Positions 45,401 through 56,364 of a DNA stretch of 64,000 nucleotides are shown here, in pieces. This DNA comes from Botryosphaeria dothidea (taxonomy: Eukaryota; Ascomycota; Dothideomycetes; Botryosphaeriales; Botryosphaeriaceae): positions 2,046,001 to 2,110,000 of the forward strand of contig WWBZ02000051.1 in assembly GCA_011503125.2 (NCBI GenBank). The letters run 5' to 3'. Both the position numbers and the translations under genes were made by a program. Position 1 is the stretch's first letter, and the number at the start of each line of letters is the position of its first letter. The notes under the pieces were generated by a model. That model was not told the origin of the DNA. It did not search any database and saw only the letters and a program-made list of their open reading frames with translations.

Positions 45401-45539
45401 GGCTGCCACCACTGGTGTGGCGCTTGCGCTTTGGCATGCTGACGTTCGTAATGCGCTTGAAAGTGTACATGATTGTCCCTACGACAAAAGAACCCATATC
45501 GGTAGTAGCTTTCCGAAAAGAGCAGGACTTAGAGGACAT
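42408..45539 (-). CDS. APH-fold phosphotransferase with long disordered N terminus
   Basis: Intronless, about 1043 aa. The first 600 residues are Ser/Pro/Thr-rich and disordered, with acidic patches. The last 420 form an aminoglycoside-phosphotransferase/choline-kinase-like domain: nucleotide loop FLAEGSFNKVYTV, invariant region ECIFRCSLPG, catalytic loop HLHHFDIAKRNILVDDNG and metal site LALIDWEISW. An acidic insert (EEVEEPEPWDPEEEKDEDRL) follows. Fungal APH-fold proteins of this kind are numerous and mostly uncharacterised. The start is uncertain: ATG at 45539 is the first in frame, but a later Met such as MPKRKRHTS would suit equally. Confidence 0.8.
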   Translation of the reverse strand: MSSKSCSFRKATTDMGSFVVGTIMYTFKRITNVSMPKRKRHTSGGSPAGSSDSSCKRRAQQNTTLSDAITTINTPASHSSIMTASPSISSDVLASASTDITASHSTKSGQSSISSPKSKRRNPVKTVLRKFWTSSTASSSSDGASDTSIESETPTDARPLRTSIVPEVTVTPSSDNSANASPNASVRTMYRVDPRTGKPVQPYNSFHLSPRSAANARQRAQRVQRRRSRTMPTFPARSSSLRHNDEFPFDPKTAIKRDDDSDNWASNPPSPARKLPSERPQSMGAQSVVSSKTTDSSSSLYKPLPHLPQEQPRSADDVFTSGTATPTLLTPPRSENNDDTPRASTQWPLPADRQSIYGPLPPTPSGPVPSNTPIAVAGNNEETAPRARANSAASGQIAHFGLQYIHPQLDGRVLEARLQQIRNAFPATVSLDDFPTVPTAAAPAHVDAAVAAKEMGEAGPDANISTRTSVISVLSTAASFVTAVEDVEGEVEGAAETEDEDDDLPSSDQVASASAALLLSSPDDNGKAKLGNSFGSVSSIDGTPHTPLRLGSSEMGSDNDSMTDGSEHENDVENDEHFSERCPNEAYLSKDDVCSIPFQVTPSAPPKLSCKLLEGKMVWEYDPWTSSYDAKWKSDPDIGAIKEIARNYYKICGLTNDKINIEFLAEGSFNKVYTVSSVDEDTKVTHECIFRCSLPGAPWYKTQSEVATMELVRRNTKIPIPKVFVFDSSMENALGLEWMMMEKINGKMYEDVEKDLGFDAKIRLYRQAAEWIDELSRLHFDKIGALYHNWSLPLSDKASYKIGPLNTTDFDADLRLDYPINRGPFASFEEYYNSHIHVILCEALDPRHKERVEAWNKQEEMEATGEEIEEEVPETRFTLKALDRIPQQSVALQSVLPTVLRGKQLGPGSTHLHHFDIAKRNILVDDNGNPLALIDWEISWATIPARIPRYPPLIIDEEVEEPEPWDPEEEKDEDRLEEELAWEETLLKREFDKRLEELASPHLKTGCDQDPVLQELNEVVTALDSLEDWSYIERMQEEQRKLF

Positions 45540-46923
45540 TTTCAAGGTGGGGTGGTGTCAAGCTTACAAAGCGATGAAGAGAAGTTTAGAGCAAGAAGTG
45601 GTAGAGAAGTTATTTATGCCCCCCGAAAGTTGGAGGAGTGTTAGTCGAATTGTTCAACACCAATGACGCGTGCGCGTTAAGTGTGTCAAGGACGCGACGC
45701 GTCTCGAGGTTGAGAGGTGAATGAAGGTTCAGGCGGTGACGACTTCAGGAGCGTGTGCATGTTTGGTTACAGGAGATCTTGTTGGAGGACAATGTCCTCA
45801 GCGAAAAGGCGTCAGGGCCAGCGCTGGTTTGCGAAGCGGATGTGAAGATGTCAAGACGGAGGTGGTGGCCAAGATCTTCTGGATGGTGACGACGAGGGCG
45901 GCTGCTGACAACCCAGAAGCGGCGCCTGAGTGAAGCAGTGCTCCGTGGTTGGCAGCAGCGGATTCAGACCGTGTGGTACGTTGAATGCGGGCTGCGGAAG
46001 AGTTCGTCGTGGAGGGTGCGGAGGTGAAGAGGTGTGGAGCGGATGAAGCGCACAAAAAACTGATATGCAGCCACCCGCGCCAACAGGGTCAAAGCAGGCA
46101 GGCGTGTAGTCAGAACGGCCGCACGAATACTGCAGGGATGCGTCTGCCGCACATAGACGTCCAAGACCAGTTCTTGACTCGACGCGCCTGCGTCTTTCTC
46201 CGTCCACCTCGATGCTTCACTTACACTTCTTGGCCTACCATGTTTGACAGCTACGTAGTTCCTGAAGTAATTGCACACGTTAACCATCTGTGTCAGTCGG
46301 CCTGGAAGAATGACAGCTCGATCCTGGAAGATTTCGTTTGCTATAGTTGTGCCCAGCCAATGAGCTGTTGCGGCCTTCGATACTTGCGTTGTACAAGATC
46401 ATCGAAACCAATTTAGCGAGAGGGGCAATTGACTCGAGAACAATGTTTGGTTTACTCGTGCCACCAGCGGCGACTTCGATGAGAAGTAACGTTCCCATGA
46501 ACAATGTGGGATACGTCGGAGTAGATCGCCCGTAGCACGGCCACCAATAACGTCATCACCCCGTGGACTGACAAGACCCTTTGAATTGAACCTTTAAAAA
46601 TGATTGAATAAGGGCATGAGGGAGGGGATGTCTGGTCCAGCGCAAGCGCCGAGTCAGCATGCTCTACCGCGCCAATACCACACCATTGACTCACACAACA
46701 TCCAACAAATACTACTCTCCTGCGAGTTAAATGGCATTAATATCGTTTTTCATCTTCAACTCATCATACGTACTTACAACGTACACAAGCGCGCTTTATT
46801 CTACAAGTAGACTCCACCCTCTCCGCTCTACTGTTTTTCGTCTATCCAAGAGCAGACGACAAAAGACCACTCTCCTTCAAACTCCCTGCCCAAAAACAAA
46901 AGAAACACTTGAACCAATGCACC
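45540..46923. other. Intergenic, no gene seen
   Basis: 1.4 kb upstream of the kinase-like gene and downstream of the palmitoyltransferase. Short frames only. A weak tRNA-like pattern near 46600-46690 was rejected. Confidence 0.5.
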
Positions 46924-48847
46924 TCACTTAGGACCCCACTCCTGCCACTCCTCGTCCGCCTTCTTCTTTCTCGCTGCCGTCGGCCCTCTCCTCGTCTTCG
47001 ATCGATCCCTCGGCCTGCCCACCATCTCCGCCGGCAAATCGTTCCAATTCTCCGTCTTGATTTCCGGTACTGCTGCGGCGGCCGTGGCGGAAGATTGCGC
47101 TTTCGAAGTCGAAGAAGAAGCCGAATGCCCCGCGTTCCTGCGTCCCTTGGTGGCCTCCTCGCCTTCGTCGCTACTTTCATCGTAATCAGCGTCCTCGCCC
47201 TCATCATCATCGTCATCAAAGTCGTCTAGGTCGTCATACGAGGCGTGGTTCTTGCTTCTCCGGCTGGTCATGTACTGCATGGGAACGCCTGGCATGCCCG
47301 GATCGTCCGAGTACAGGCCCGGCGCGCGGCCGAGGATGGCATCGGCCTTGCCCGGGCTCCTGCGCCCTTCGCGCGGCACCGTAGCGACGCCGTTGCTCGT
47401 GGTGAGGAACCTGCTGTTTCGGTTGGACGGTTTCGGGGGCGGCGGTGCGCCGGCGGAGCGGCTGGTGTAGTACGTCGACGTGAAGCGCGGCGGGCTCGAC
47501 GGCAGCGGCGGCGAGTCAATACCCCAACCGGCGGCGCGTTCGCGGTCCTTCTGGCGCTGCATCTGCGTGAAGCGTTCCTCGGCGATGTGTTCGCGCGCTG
47601 CGACCCAGTCGGGACTGGCCTCCCAGCGCCAGCCGTCGCCAGTCGTGTTGCAGACAGGGATGCCCCACAGCCACGGATTCTCACCCATGACGTGCCTCAG
47701 GTTGCGTCGCCAGCCCAGATCGAACGCGTTGGGCAGCTTCTCGCTGTCCAGCTCGTCGAGGTATTCGTCGTAGCGCTCGCGCTCGCGCTGCGCCTCGATG
47801 TCGGCCCAGTTGCGCTGGAGCGAGCGCTGCGCCGGGGAGTCGGAGCGGTAATCCTCACCTTCCTCAGGCCGGGTCACACCAGGGAGCGCGTTCGCGTGGA
47901 TCTCGACAATCTGTTCGCCGATGCTGGGACGCCCGTCGGCGGTGTCAACATAGTGGCGCTGCCCTTGATTGTTGAAGTGCTGCTGCATGGACTTGCGCAG
48001 CGGGGACAGGTACCGTGTCTTCTCCAAGCTCTCGATTGTCGTTAAACCGCGCGCGGCCAGCATGACGTGCCAGGCTGTGAAACCGGTTATGACCAGGCCA
48101 ACGATTCCCGAGATAACAGCTAGCACGATGTAGTTGACGGGGGTCAAGCTCTCCATGTACTGATCGGTCGTGAACTCTTTCCAACACCAAGCTCCCGATA
48201 GCGCAAAGCAGACCCAACAGAACAACGAGAGATATACCAGAAATAGCATGAAGGGTTTATAGTTCCGTAGGCCGACACAGGTAGCAAGCCAAGGACAGTG
48301 GTGGTCCATCTTCAGTACACATCGCTTGCAGGTGGAGCAGTGATGTGCGCGATCCGGCTTTTTTGTCTGGCATTTTTTGCAGTATCGCAGATCTCCATTG
48401 GCTTTGACGGTGAAGGAAGTATAAGGGCGCGAGAACTCCTGGGTGGGCAGCGAATTATAGCCTCCTTGAGACTGTTCGACGGGCGAGCCGGGATCGGTGA
48501 AGACGGCGGTGGTGTAGCTCCAATTGAGCATGCAGTAGAGAATAATAGCCAGCCAGGCAAGGAAGAAGTCTGAACAGGCACAACAAGTTAGCAGATTGAG
48601 GAGTGGTTATGGCGTAATTCCCTGTCGAAGATCAAGGCTCACCTCGTCCTGAACTCTGCTTCTCCTGCACGCCAATCTTGTAGGATACCCACACAGCCCA
48701 ACTAGTGAGGCCATAGACAATGCACAGCGGAAAGTATGAAACGACGTTACAGCAGTAGCGCTCGCACCGACGGGCCCAGCTCTTTCGCCGCATGGTGAGC
48801 GACGGCGAGTGCGGAGGGGACGGAGCGAGTTCAGCGAGGGTGGCCAT
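46924..48847 (-). CDS. DHHC palmitoyltransferase, Pfa3-like
   Basis: Two exons, 48847-48643 and 48569-46924 (616 aa), over a 73 nt intron whose removal joins KQSSGR to DFFLAWLAII. Two membrane spans precede the cysteine-rich domain (YCKKCQTKKPDRAHHCSTCK, then CVLKMDHHCPWLATCVGLRN with the DHHC motif); two more follow (FMLFLVYLSLFCWVCF and NYIVLAVISGIVGLVITGF). The long cytosolic tail is Ser/Pro-rich and ends in an acidic block (DDFDDDDDEGEDADYDE). Pfa3 in yeast palmitoylates Vac8 for vacuole fusion. Subfamily choice is by CRD similarity and topology. Confidence 0.88.
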
Positions 48848-50677
48848 CGCGTGGCCGGTTAAGATGGAAATATCGATGCGGTCGTAGCAGGAAGAGTAAG
48901 ACAGGAGGAACGGGACGGAAGCGTAGGATCAGGAGGACGTGATGGATAGGAGTGGTACAGCTAGGAGCCTGGTCGGAGTTGAAGGCGCGGTGGTGGTAAA
49001 CGGAATGCACTCGGCGGTGTCTGGCTCAGCTATGGCGACATGGCGCAGGACGTCTCGTCTCTCTTGGGGGGCCTGGAGGCGACGCGCAAGAGTCAGGTAA
49101 AGCTCAGTGCCGGGGTGGACGAGAGAGGGAGTCCGGGGCTTGGGGGGGCGCGCGGGAGATGTCGCGGTAGCGTGTGAGACCAGCGGCTACGGGCATGCGA
49201 ATGGGAACTGGGCCGCACAGCCCGGCCATCGCGTCGCGTGCAGTGGCGCAAAGCAGCGCAAAGCCGCCACGTGATGAGTCAGGGATCAAGCTGCAGGTGC
49301 AGACATTCCCGACGCGATCGCAGCACAGAGTTCACTACGATTCCCGCCCGCTTCCTGCCCACTGGCGTCCCCTCCACGCCGCGCGCCCCGGCTGTCGGGT
49401 CCGCTGCCCCAAACCGAACGCTCCTCCCCTGCGAAACATATTTCCGCCACCAACCTCTGCGCCCTGAGTGCCAGCACGTGGCAGCTGCTCGATGGCCGCG
49501 CCCTCTTGCCCCAATAGCAATCGTCCTCGCAGCCCTCAGCCTTACCCGGAATCTGACGTATCAAAAACTCCATCGCTGAATCAAGCACCCACTGCGGCCC
49601 TCATTTCCGCAACTTGCCGTCTCCGCTATTCCCCTCACTCTCACCGCTTTCACATCCTGCACAAAAAAGGGGCTCGTCGCGGCAATGTCTTGTTTGTCCC
49701 TCCCCTGTAGCATGTTTCCCTCGACGACAATCGATTGCGGGATGTGCGAGCCAGACATCTTCTGCCAGCCTGTGCTCAGGAACTTTTCTTTTCCTCAAAG
49801 CCTGTGCGCGAGATCCCGACGGATGATCTCCGCGCTAGTTCGTCATCTCCGCATACTTGAATAATTGCTTCATTTATGACAATCTCATCCCTTCACGCCC
49901 GCCGCAAAAGATCACTCGATAATCTCAGCGGATCTTTCATCAAGCCTCTGTATCTACAGCCAAGCTCATTACGATGGAATCATTCTACATGCTTATAAAG
50001 TCCTGCACATGGAGTCCGACCACAATGCCATTTGTCATCGCCAGGGGCTTCATTGGCGGTATCAACATTAATTCTCACATCAACGGTCACAGAATGTGCA
50101 AAATCCTCGGGAGAGAAACTGTGTTGATTATTGACAAAGCTCAGATCTCCCCGTGTCTCCAGAGAAGAGACCTTTTTTAATACTCCAGTCTTGCAGCGGT
50201 AAAGCTTGAAAAGACCAAATTGCTTGACCAGAGTGAAAATATGAAAGCAAGCAGACCAAAAAGTACCGTCCGGCCTCGAGAATCCCAAGGGCATCTCCTC
50301 TACTCAAAAGAGGAACAAAAAATGATGTACTAAGGAAAGTAAAGAAAAGGGAGCTGAAGAGGTGTGGTGAGATAGCCGCCACACCTTGATGATTAAGAAA
50401 AATCCGAGTTGTCCCATCAGCAAGAAGAGAATACGAGTAAGTCTCCGTCCGTTTCTTCGACCATCGTCAAGTGTTCCACTGAGGAAGAAGAGGCGAGAGG
50501 AGTTGAGAAAAATAGTGGGCGATCACGGCACCCGCAGTAGTTCCATAGCGTCCAACGTCCAGACGAACGGTGAACACTTCACAACATCGCCGCCGGTGCA
50601 TCGCCGTCGATCCTCTCCTTCGTACTCATGCCGGGTGTCGACTTCTTTGGCGTGCGTTGGAGAGGATATATATCGAT
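48848..50677. other. 1.8 kb intergenic region
   Basis: Palmitoyltransferase promoter at left and 3' flank of the CaaX peptide gene at right. No supported gene in six frames. Confidence 0.5.
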
Positions 50678-50866
50678 TTACATGACGGAGCAGCCGACGC
50701 CGGTTCCGTTAGGCCAGTACTGGCCGTTCTTCTTCTGATCCTCGTCGACGAGCTCCTCGAACTCGACGCTCCTCTGCACGGTGTAGCCAACACCGGTGCC
50801 GTTGGGCCAGTACTGGCCCTTCTTCTTCTGGTCCTCGTTGACGGGAGCGAAGTTGGAGGAAATCAT
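50678..50866 (-). CDS. Duplicated CaaX peptide, candidate a-factor pheromone precursor
   Basis: Intronless, 62 aa. After MISSNFAPV come two near-identical units, EDQKKKGQYWPNGTGVGYTV and EDQKKNGQYWPNGTGVGCSV, separated by QRSVEFEELVD. The second ends the protein as CSVM, a CaaX box with Met, favouring farnesyltransferase. The units are also alike at the DNA level. There is no signal peptide, as expected for a-factor-type precursors, which are prenylated, trimmed, methylated and exported by an ABC transporter. The predicted mature peptide would end WPNGTGVGC. The first unit has Tyr in place of the Cys and cannot be prenylated itself. Alternatives are another small prenylated protein or an unrelated peptide; size, lack of other domains and repeat structure favour a pheromone. 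Confidence 0.65.
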   Translation of the reverse strand: MISSNFAPVNEDQKKKGQYWPNGTGVGYTVQRSVEFEELVDEDQKKNGQYWPNGTGVGCSVM

Positions 50867-51740
50867 TTTGATGAGTTGAAAAGACCTTTTGGGCTTGTCA
50901 GTTAATGGGTTGGGTTGAAGGTAGGCAAGTGTTGCTTACTTGTGAAAATGTCTTTGACAGTGAGTGTGATGATGGTAGTGGTGGATCTCATTTCGAAACC
51001 GCAGGACCATGACCTTTACAGTTGTCTCGGAGGTCTTCTGCTGCCATCTGCCGGTCCAGCCGGCCGTTGTCGATGACGATGTCTCCATGGCTTAGCAGAT
51101 AACGAATAAAAAAGATTTGGCTTGGGGGTTTCTTTCTTTCGCAATGGTTGGATGAAGAGTTTCGTTGTAAGGCTCGTGGCGTTGGTGTTCTGGCTCTGTT
51201 TGAGTGGTTACGTTTAAATCTTGGCGGTCGAGTTGATATTGTTCCCGTCGTTAGTATTGTTGTCTGCCACTGATATTGTCCCCTCTTTCCAATCACCTGG
51301 TTGGACACTCGGAACAAAAGAAGGGTCAAGCCTCTCTGAAGGTTGTTCTGATTGGTTGTATTCTTGTTGTTGCTGTTGGTTGTTGGAACAGCTCGTCGGC
51401 GAATGGATGCCGCTGGTTTGGGTCACTTCCCCACGTCACCCGCCATGGCGCCCACGTGGGACTCGCAAATAGCTCGAGTACTCCAACTGCTACAGAGGAC
51501 CATCGAGAAACAGTTCGCTATCATGTAGGCTTGTCTGCAAATGACGCAAAATGCTCAATAAGACCAGGCAAGTGAAGCAGCTTGCCACCAACAGCACGAT
51601 GGCAAGCAAAGTACAGCGGACCGGATACGATCGCAGACCATCACATGAGGCTTGAGGCAAGTAATGCTGAACGGAAAGCCTCCTAATTCATCCTGAGCAG
51701 ACGTCAGCATCAAGCAGTCCCAGCCCTCAACGCAAACCGT
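50867..51740. other. Upstream region of the CaaX peptide gene
   Basis: About 870 nt containing its promoter and probably a long 5' UTR. Open frames at 50988-51426 on both strands look non-coding. Confidence 0.5.
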
Positions 51741-52171
51741 TCACAAACCCCGAGATGCCTTGACCTTAGGAACCGTCGCTCTAAACAAACGACGGGAACC
51801 TCGGTTATGAGGCTGCAGCATCGTTCTAGCAGCTTCAAAGAGTTGTTTGGTATTGTTCCTCTCCACGGCCTTGATATTGTCTTTCACCGCCAAGACGCTA
51901 ACCAATTAGAGTAACTGTCCCAGTATCGCATCAAGGTATGCATACGAGAAGATCGCTGAATGTCCATATTTTGATCATCGACCCAGTTGGAGACCTCATC
52001 TGAGTACCGCGCAAGGTATGGGGCTAGGGGTTGGCAAAAATTTAGGGCACGAAGCCGTAGCATTTTCAATAGCTGGAAACAAAAGTCTCCAACCAATGTA
52101 AACAAGCTTATGTTTGTCGCACCTGCATAAACATAACGCAACTTATCAGGTACTACCGAGGAAGATTTCAA
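51741..52171 (-). CDS. Tentative two-exon small protein
   Basis: Two frames joined by a 65 nt intron (exons 52171-51946 and 51880-51741, 121 aa). The second exon encodes a convincing C terminus (KQLFEAARTMLQPHNRGSRR, then LFRATVPKVKASRGL and stop) that is not a shadow of another gene. The first exon has an ordinary composition (FCQPLAPYLARYSDEVSNWV). The acceptor at 51881 is the only one I found that keeps frame. The start could lie in a further upstream exon. No family recognised. Confidence 0.35.
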
Positions 52172-52336
52172 GAGTCATAATCGTCCATTTCTATTTATCC
52201 CAAGCCCCGAATTCCAGATCCAGGTTGCGTCGCATAACCCATCATCTACAAGTTTCATGATATATCTTCCCGTCGCTATGCCCACTGAATGGAAAATGAA
52301 AATCAACAACTGAGCTTTGTCGTCAACATTCACCGC

Positions 52337-55300
52337 TTAAGTGTAAACTTCCTCCGTGAAAGCGTTCAGCTGGACGCCGCTCTTGGCAACGTCCTCATCC
52401 TTTAAGAACAGCAGAGGCATCTCTACGAGAGTACCCCTGATCCTGCTCAGGATCTCCTTGACCTGCCTGGCGCCCTCCTCGCCAGGAGCGAAGTTCTCAG
52501 AGATGACGTGGCCACGCTTGTAGCGACGAGGCTTCCCCTCGTGGCCATCGTCCTCCTTGGCCTCCTCATCCTTCTCATCCTTCTCCTTCTTGTCCTCCTT
52601 GAAGTAGCGCTCGTAGTACTCGTCGTACTGGTCCCAAGTGCGGACGCCGTCGAACGGCACGGCGTGGAAGACCTCGCCAAAGGCATCCGTGTTGGTCTTG
52701 GCGGTAGTGTTCCAAAGAGACTGGAACTCATCAGAGATAGGGTCAGCGACAAGCTCATCCTCGCGGCTGCCCCAGTCGTAAACGTTAGGCGTGCCAGTGG
52801 GACGGAAGTTGTCGTCGGGGCGCTCCATGTCCTGCGGCTTGAGCAGACCAAGGTGCTTACGGGTAAGCTGGCGACGTAGACTGGCGGCAAACTTGGACGC
52901 GCGCCAGGACTGGCCATCCATGACAGACTCGACCGGAGTCGGGTCCTCAATGACGACAGCGATTTCTGAGTCGTGGTCACCCAACTGACTGCGGTCGTTG
53001 AGGTTGGCGGAACCGCAGATAACGACGCGGTCATCGGCAATGAGGAGCTTCGAGTGGATGTACAGCTCCTCCGTGACAAATGAGTCAATTTCGGGGTTGC
53101 TGCCGGTCCACGGGATATTCCTGATGTCCTCGCCACCAAGCATGTAGCACTCAGAAACGGAGTCCCAGCGACCACTGGCCAGACCCTTCTCAGAGCCGAG
53201 CTCGCGGGCGCCACGCTGGTAGTCGTCGTAGCTATCTTCGTTGCCGCGACGGGGGTAGCCGTCTTCCTCGCCCTCGCGCTCCTGGTAACGACCGCCATAT
53301 TCACGGTCGTGCTCCTCACGAGCCTCATCGTAAGAGACGCCAGCGTTTTCCTCAGCATCGGCGAGAGCACCGCTGATGTTGATTCGGTCGTAGTTGCGAA
53401 GGTTGTAAAAGCGGAGGTACTCCAGAGGGTTGATGCCCTCGGCAGCGATGGTCTCGTAGATACTCTTGCCATGGCCACGGTTGATCGACTTATATTGGAA
53501 CTCCATGATGGCACGAGTGCTGAGAGCCTCATCCGCCTTGAGATCGCCGGGGAAAGCAGGAACAGCAGGAATCATGATGATCGCCTTCCACTTCTCACCA
53601 TTCTTGTGCGCGCGGAGCACACGCTCAACGATGGCGGCGCCAATCATGTTCTTGATGGGCTTCTGGTCTTCACACGTTGCCGTAATGAAGAACTGGTTCT
53701 CAATGTAGATGAAGTGCTTACTGTTCTTGATGTTTTCGATGTAGGCGTTTTGGATGGAGTGCTAAAATGGGATTAGAATAATGTCTTGGAACAACTGATT
53801 TTGAGTACTTACTTCGACCTGGACACCATGGCTCCATTGGGCACAGCTACGAGTCAGCTGGATGGCAGCGGGGCCGCTGCCTGACCTGTCGTTGGAGCCG
53901 CCGTGCTGTTCCCGCTCAGGTTCGCGGTTGCCATAGCCGAGATGATGCTCGGCCCTCTCAAACTGGTGGTGTGCGTGATGCGAAAGGTTGGTGAGGGTCT
54001 TCCGGAAACCACCACCCTCGCCTTCGCCGTAGGCAAGATCATCATCTTCTCTTCTAGGCGGGGATGGATTCTTCTCGATTTTCAAGCGCTCAAACCTGCC
54101 ATCGTTCTTGATCTTGTACTTCTCGTGGAAGATGTAGTTCCATCGCTGGACGAAATGCTCCTGCAGATCTGCCACGACCGGACCGTTGATGTTGAGAGCC
54201 ACGTCGGACCAACCCATACGGGAGCTCTCCTGGCGGTCGAGCTTGTTGTTCTGCCAGTTGGCAACATCCTGGAAATCCATGATACGGGCGTTGTTGTAAT
54301 CCTGACCAGGAAAAACAATGCGGTTCAAGTCACCGGGGTGCACATCAGCAATTTGGTGCTGGTTGGTATCCCAACGGCCGTAGCAGAGATCCAGACCGCC
54401 CATGAAGGCGATCTCACCATCGACGATACACAACTTCTCGTGGTGGGCCCAGAAGAGAACAGTATCTTCATGTGAGCCGTAGATAGCCTTGAAAGCATCC
54501 CAAGGAGCAGTCGAAATCGACTTGGCGTTCAGGCTGAAGCCCTTGAACTGGTCGATGAAATCCTGTGCCAGGGTATTGTGGTCCACATAGTGGTCGGGGT
54601 GGCGCTCAACGGCGATGTTGGGATGCAGGGACTCGAGGTGGTGCTTGGTGTGTTTGGAGGAGACTGTAAGAGGCGGGGCAATCAGCGGGTCCGTTGCCTC
54701 AGAATAATCCAAAGATTTGAAGATGACGTCCAATCCGAGGTGGGTGAGCACGCCGGTAATTGGGTCGATAGGGCGGGGAAGGAGGGAACCAAGGTACCCG
54801 GACAGCAATGGGCTTATGTACTTACGGGTCAGGGCCTGCTCGACCTCCTTGTAGACGATAATTCTAACTTTGACGCCACGCTCAGCAGCAGCTTGCAACA
54901 TGCGGTCAATGCGGTACATCTGATTCTTCGCGGGAGGGCGACGCAGGTACAGCTCCGGGGAAAGCCACCCTAAGGCAGGTTAGTGCTGTGTATCGTAGTA
55001 CGGCAGCGGATGTCTCACAGTCGAGGATCCAGATGGACTCGCGTGCCTTCTCCAGGGCCTCAGACACGGCCCACATGTAGCCGCAGCCATCGACAAACCA
55101 CTTGATATCGTTGTCGTGGCGCTTGGGAGCGAAACTCAGGTAGCGGTGGTCGGCATACTTCTGAGCGCCCTCCTGGGCAGTCTGAGCAGCTACCTCGCTG
55201 ACCTGTTCGTGGGTGTTCTGGTTTTCCTCGTCTTCCTTTCCGGTGATAAGCTCGCCGATCTTGTTGAAGAAGGAAGCCATCTGGGGCGGTTTTTCGGTGG

Positions 55301-55624
55301 AGTAGGGCTCGTAATGGTCGGGCTGGCCTGGCGGCTGCTCTTGGTGGTGGGAGAACAGGTGGTGGGAGCCGGGGCGGCCGTGGTCAGTTATACCCTTCGA
55401 CAACGACAGATCAGCGGGGTTTACATGAAACAGCGTGGACTTGCGAGCTTGTCATGATCCACGCTGAGCTGCGGCGGTGCGGTACTCACAGACTGCTCAG
55501 CCTCAGGGTCCTTTCGCAGCAGACGGCGGCCGAAGTCGCCGATGAGGCCGCGCTCTCCACTTTCGTCGCTCGCACCGCCATGGTAGTCTCCATAGGCCAG
55601 GTGGTCGTCCTGATCATTGGACAT
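52337..55624 (-). CDS. Phospholipase D
   Basis: Four exons: 55624-55490, 55394-55019, 54969-53813, 53761-52337 (1030 aa), introns 49-95 nt. Splice 2 restores ESIWILDWWLSPELYLRRPP, a hallmark of fungal PLDs. Two HKD catalytic motifs are present: HHEKLCIVDGEIAFMGG at about residue 345 and IHSKLLIADDRVVICGSANL at about 790. There are no PX or PH domains of the Spo14 type; instead an N-terminal Gly/Asp-rich segment and an acidic, Tyr-rich insert before the second HKD. The enzyme hydrolyses phosphatidylcholine to phosphatidic acid. Head to head with cyanase. Confidence 0.95.
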
Positions 55625-56364
55625 TTTTGCTTCGGGGGCGGCCTGTGCGCGAGCTTTTCGGCGGGTCCAGCGGTGTGACAATCAACGGCTGTCCGGAAAG
55701 CGGTGACGCTCCCCACAACGGTAGGGCAGGCTCGTGAAGACTGAGTCGTGACGGAGTGCGCGGAAATCGGATCTTCGGACGCGTCCACAGCCGGAAGACG
55801 CGTTGATGCAGGAATTGATGCTGCTGGAGAGGCCACGATGGGCTCAGCTGAGCCAGGCGGATGGTGTTGCGCGACTTGCCTGATTTTGAGGGGGTGTAGG
55901 TACCCTGAGGGCGCCGTCAGCGGCCGCGACCAGTGGCCTTGCAACGACGAAACCCCACCCTGTCCTGATCCCTGCAACCGCCTGCAATCGAGCTGCCCCG
56001 AGCTGCCAGAGCTCCATTGGCCATCCAGCACACCACCAAAGTGTCGCTATCGCGATCAGCACTGTCGTGAGTTGCTCCGCGGACATGCCCCGCACCGCTG
56101 ACGGCCCCTCGCACCCAGCTAGCCCTTTTAGCAGCCCTGTGAGACTCGCGCGCGGCAGATTGCTTGGAAGCGGGCGAGCGGACCCTGGCGATCGCAACGA
56201 GAATGTGGAGATAAAGATGACAAAACAAACGTCAATTGCTTTCTGGAAAATGATGAAGTCATCGCTACGTGCCCGGGCTATACAACCTAGCTTGCTCCCC
56301 CTCTTTCCCCTCCCCATCTAAGATCCATTGAGCCGCATCCAGCATCAGTATTAATACCGTCATC
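55625..56364. promoter_or_regulatory. Shared upstream region of phospholipase D and cyanase
   Basis: 740 nt between divergent start codons. GC-rich frames here have no family signal. Confidence 0.45.

Noticed and set aside
46595..46695. tRNA-like pattern on the minus strand (ggcgcggtagagca and a ggttcaattc box)
   Set aside because: Acceptor, anticodon and T stems do not pair in any arrangement I tried; the A- and B-box-like strings are probably chance.
50678..50866. Duplicated peptide as a ribosomally made cyclic peptide (dikaritin-type) precursor
   Set aside because: There is no signal peptide, no Kex2 (KR) sites between units and no UstY-like gene nearby; the terminal CaaX box fits a lipopeptide pheromone better.
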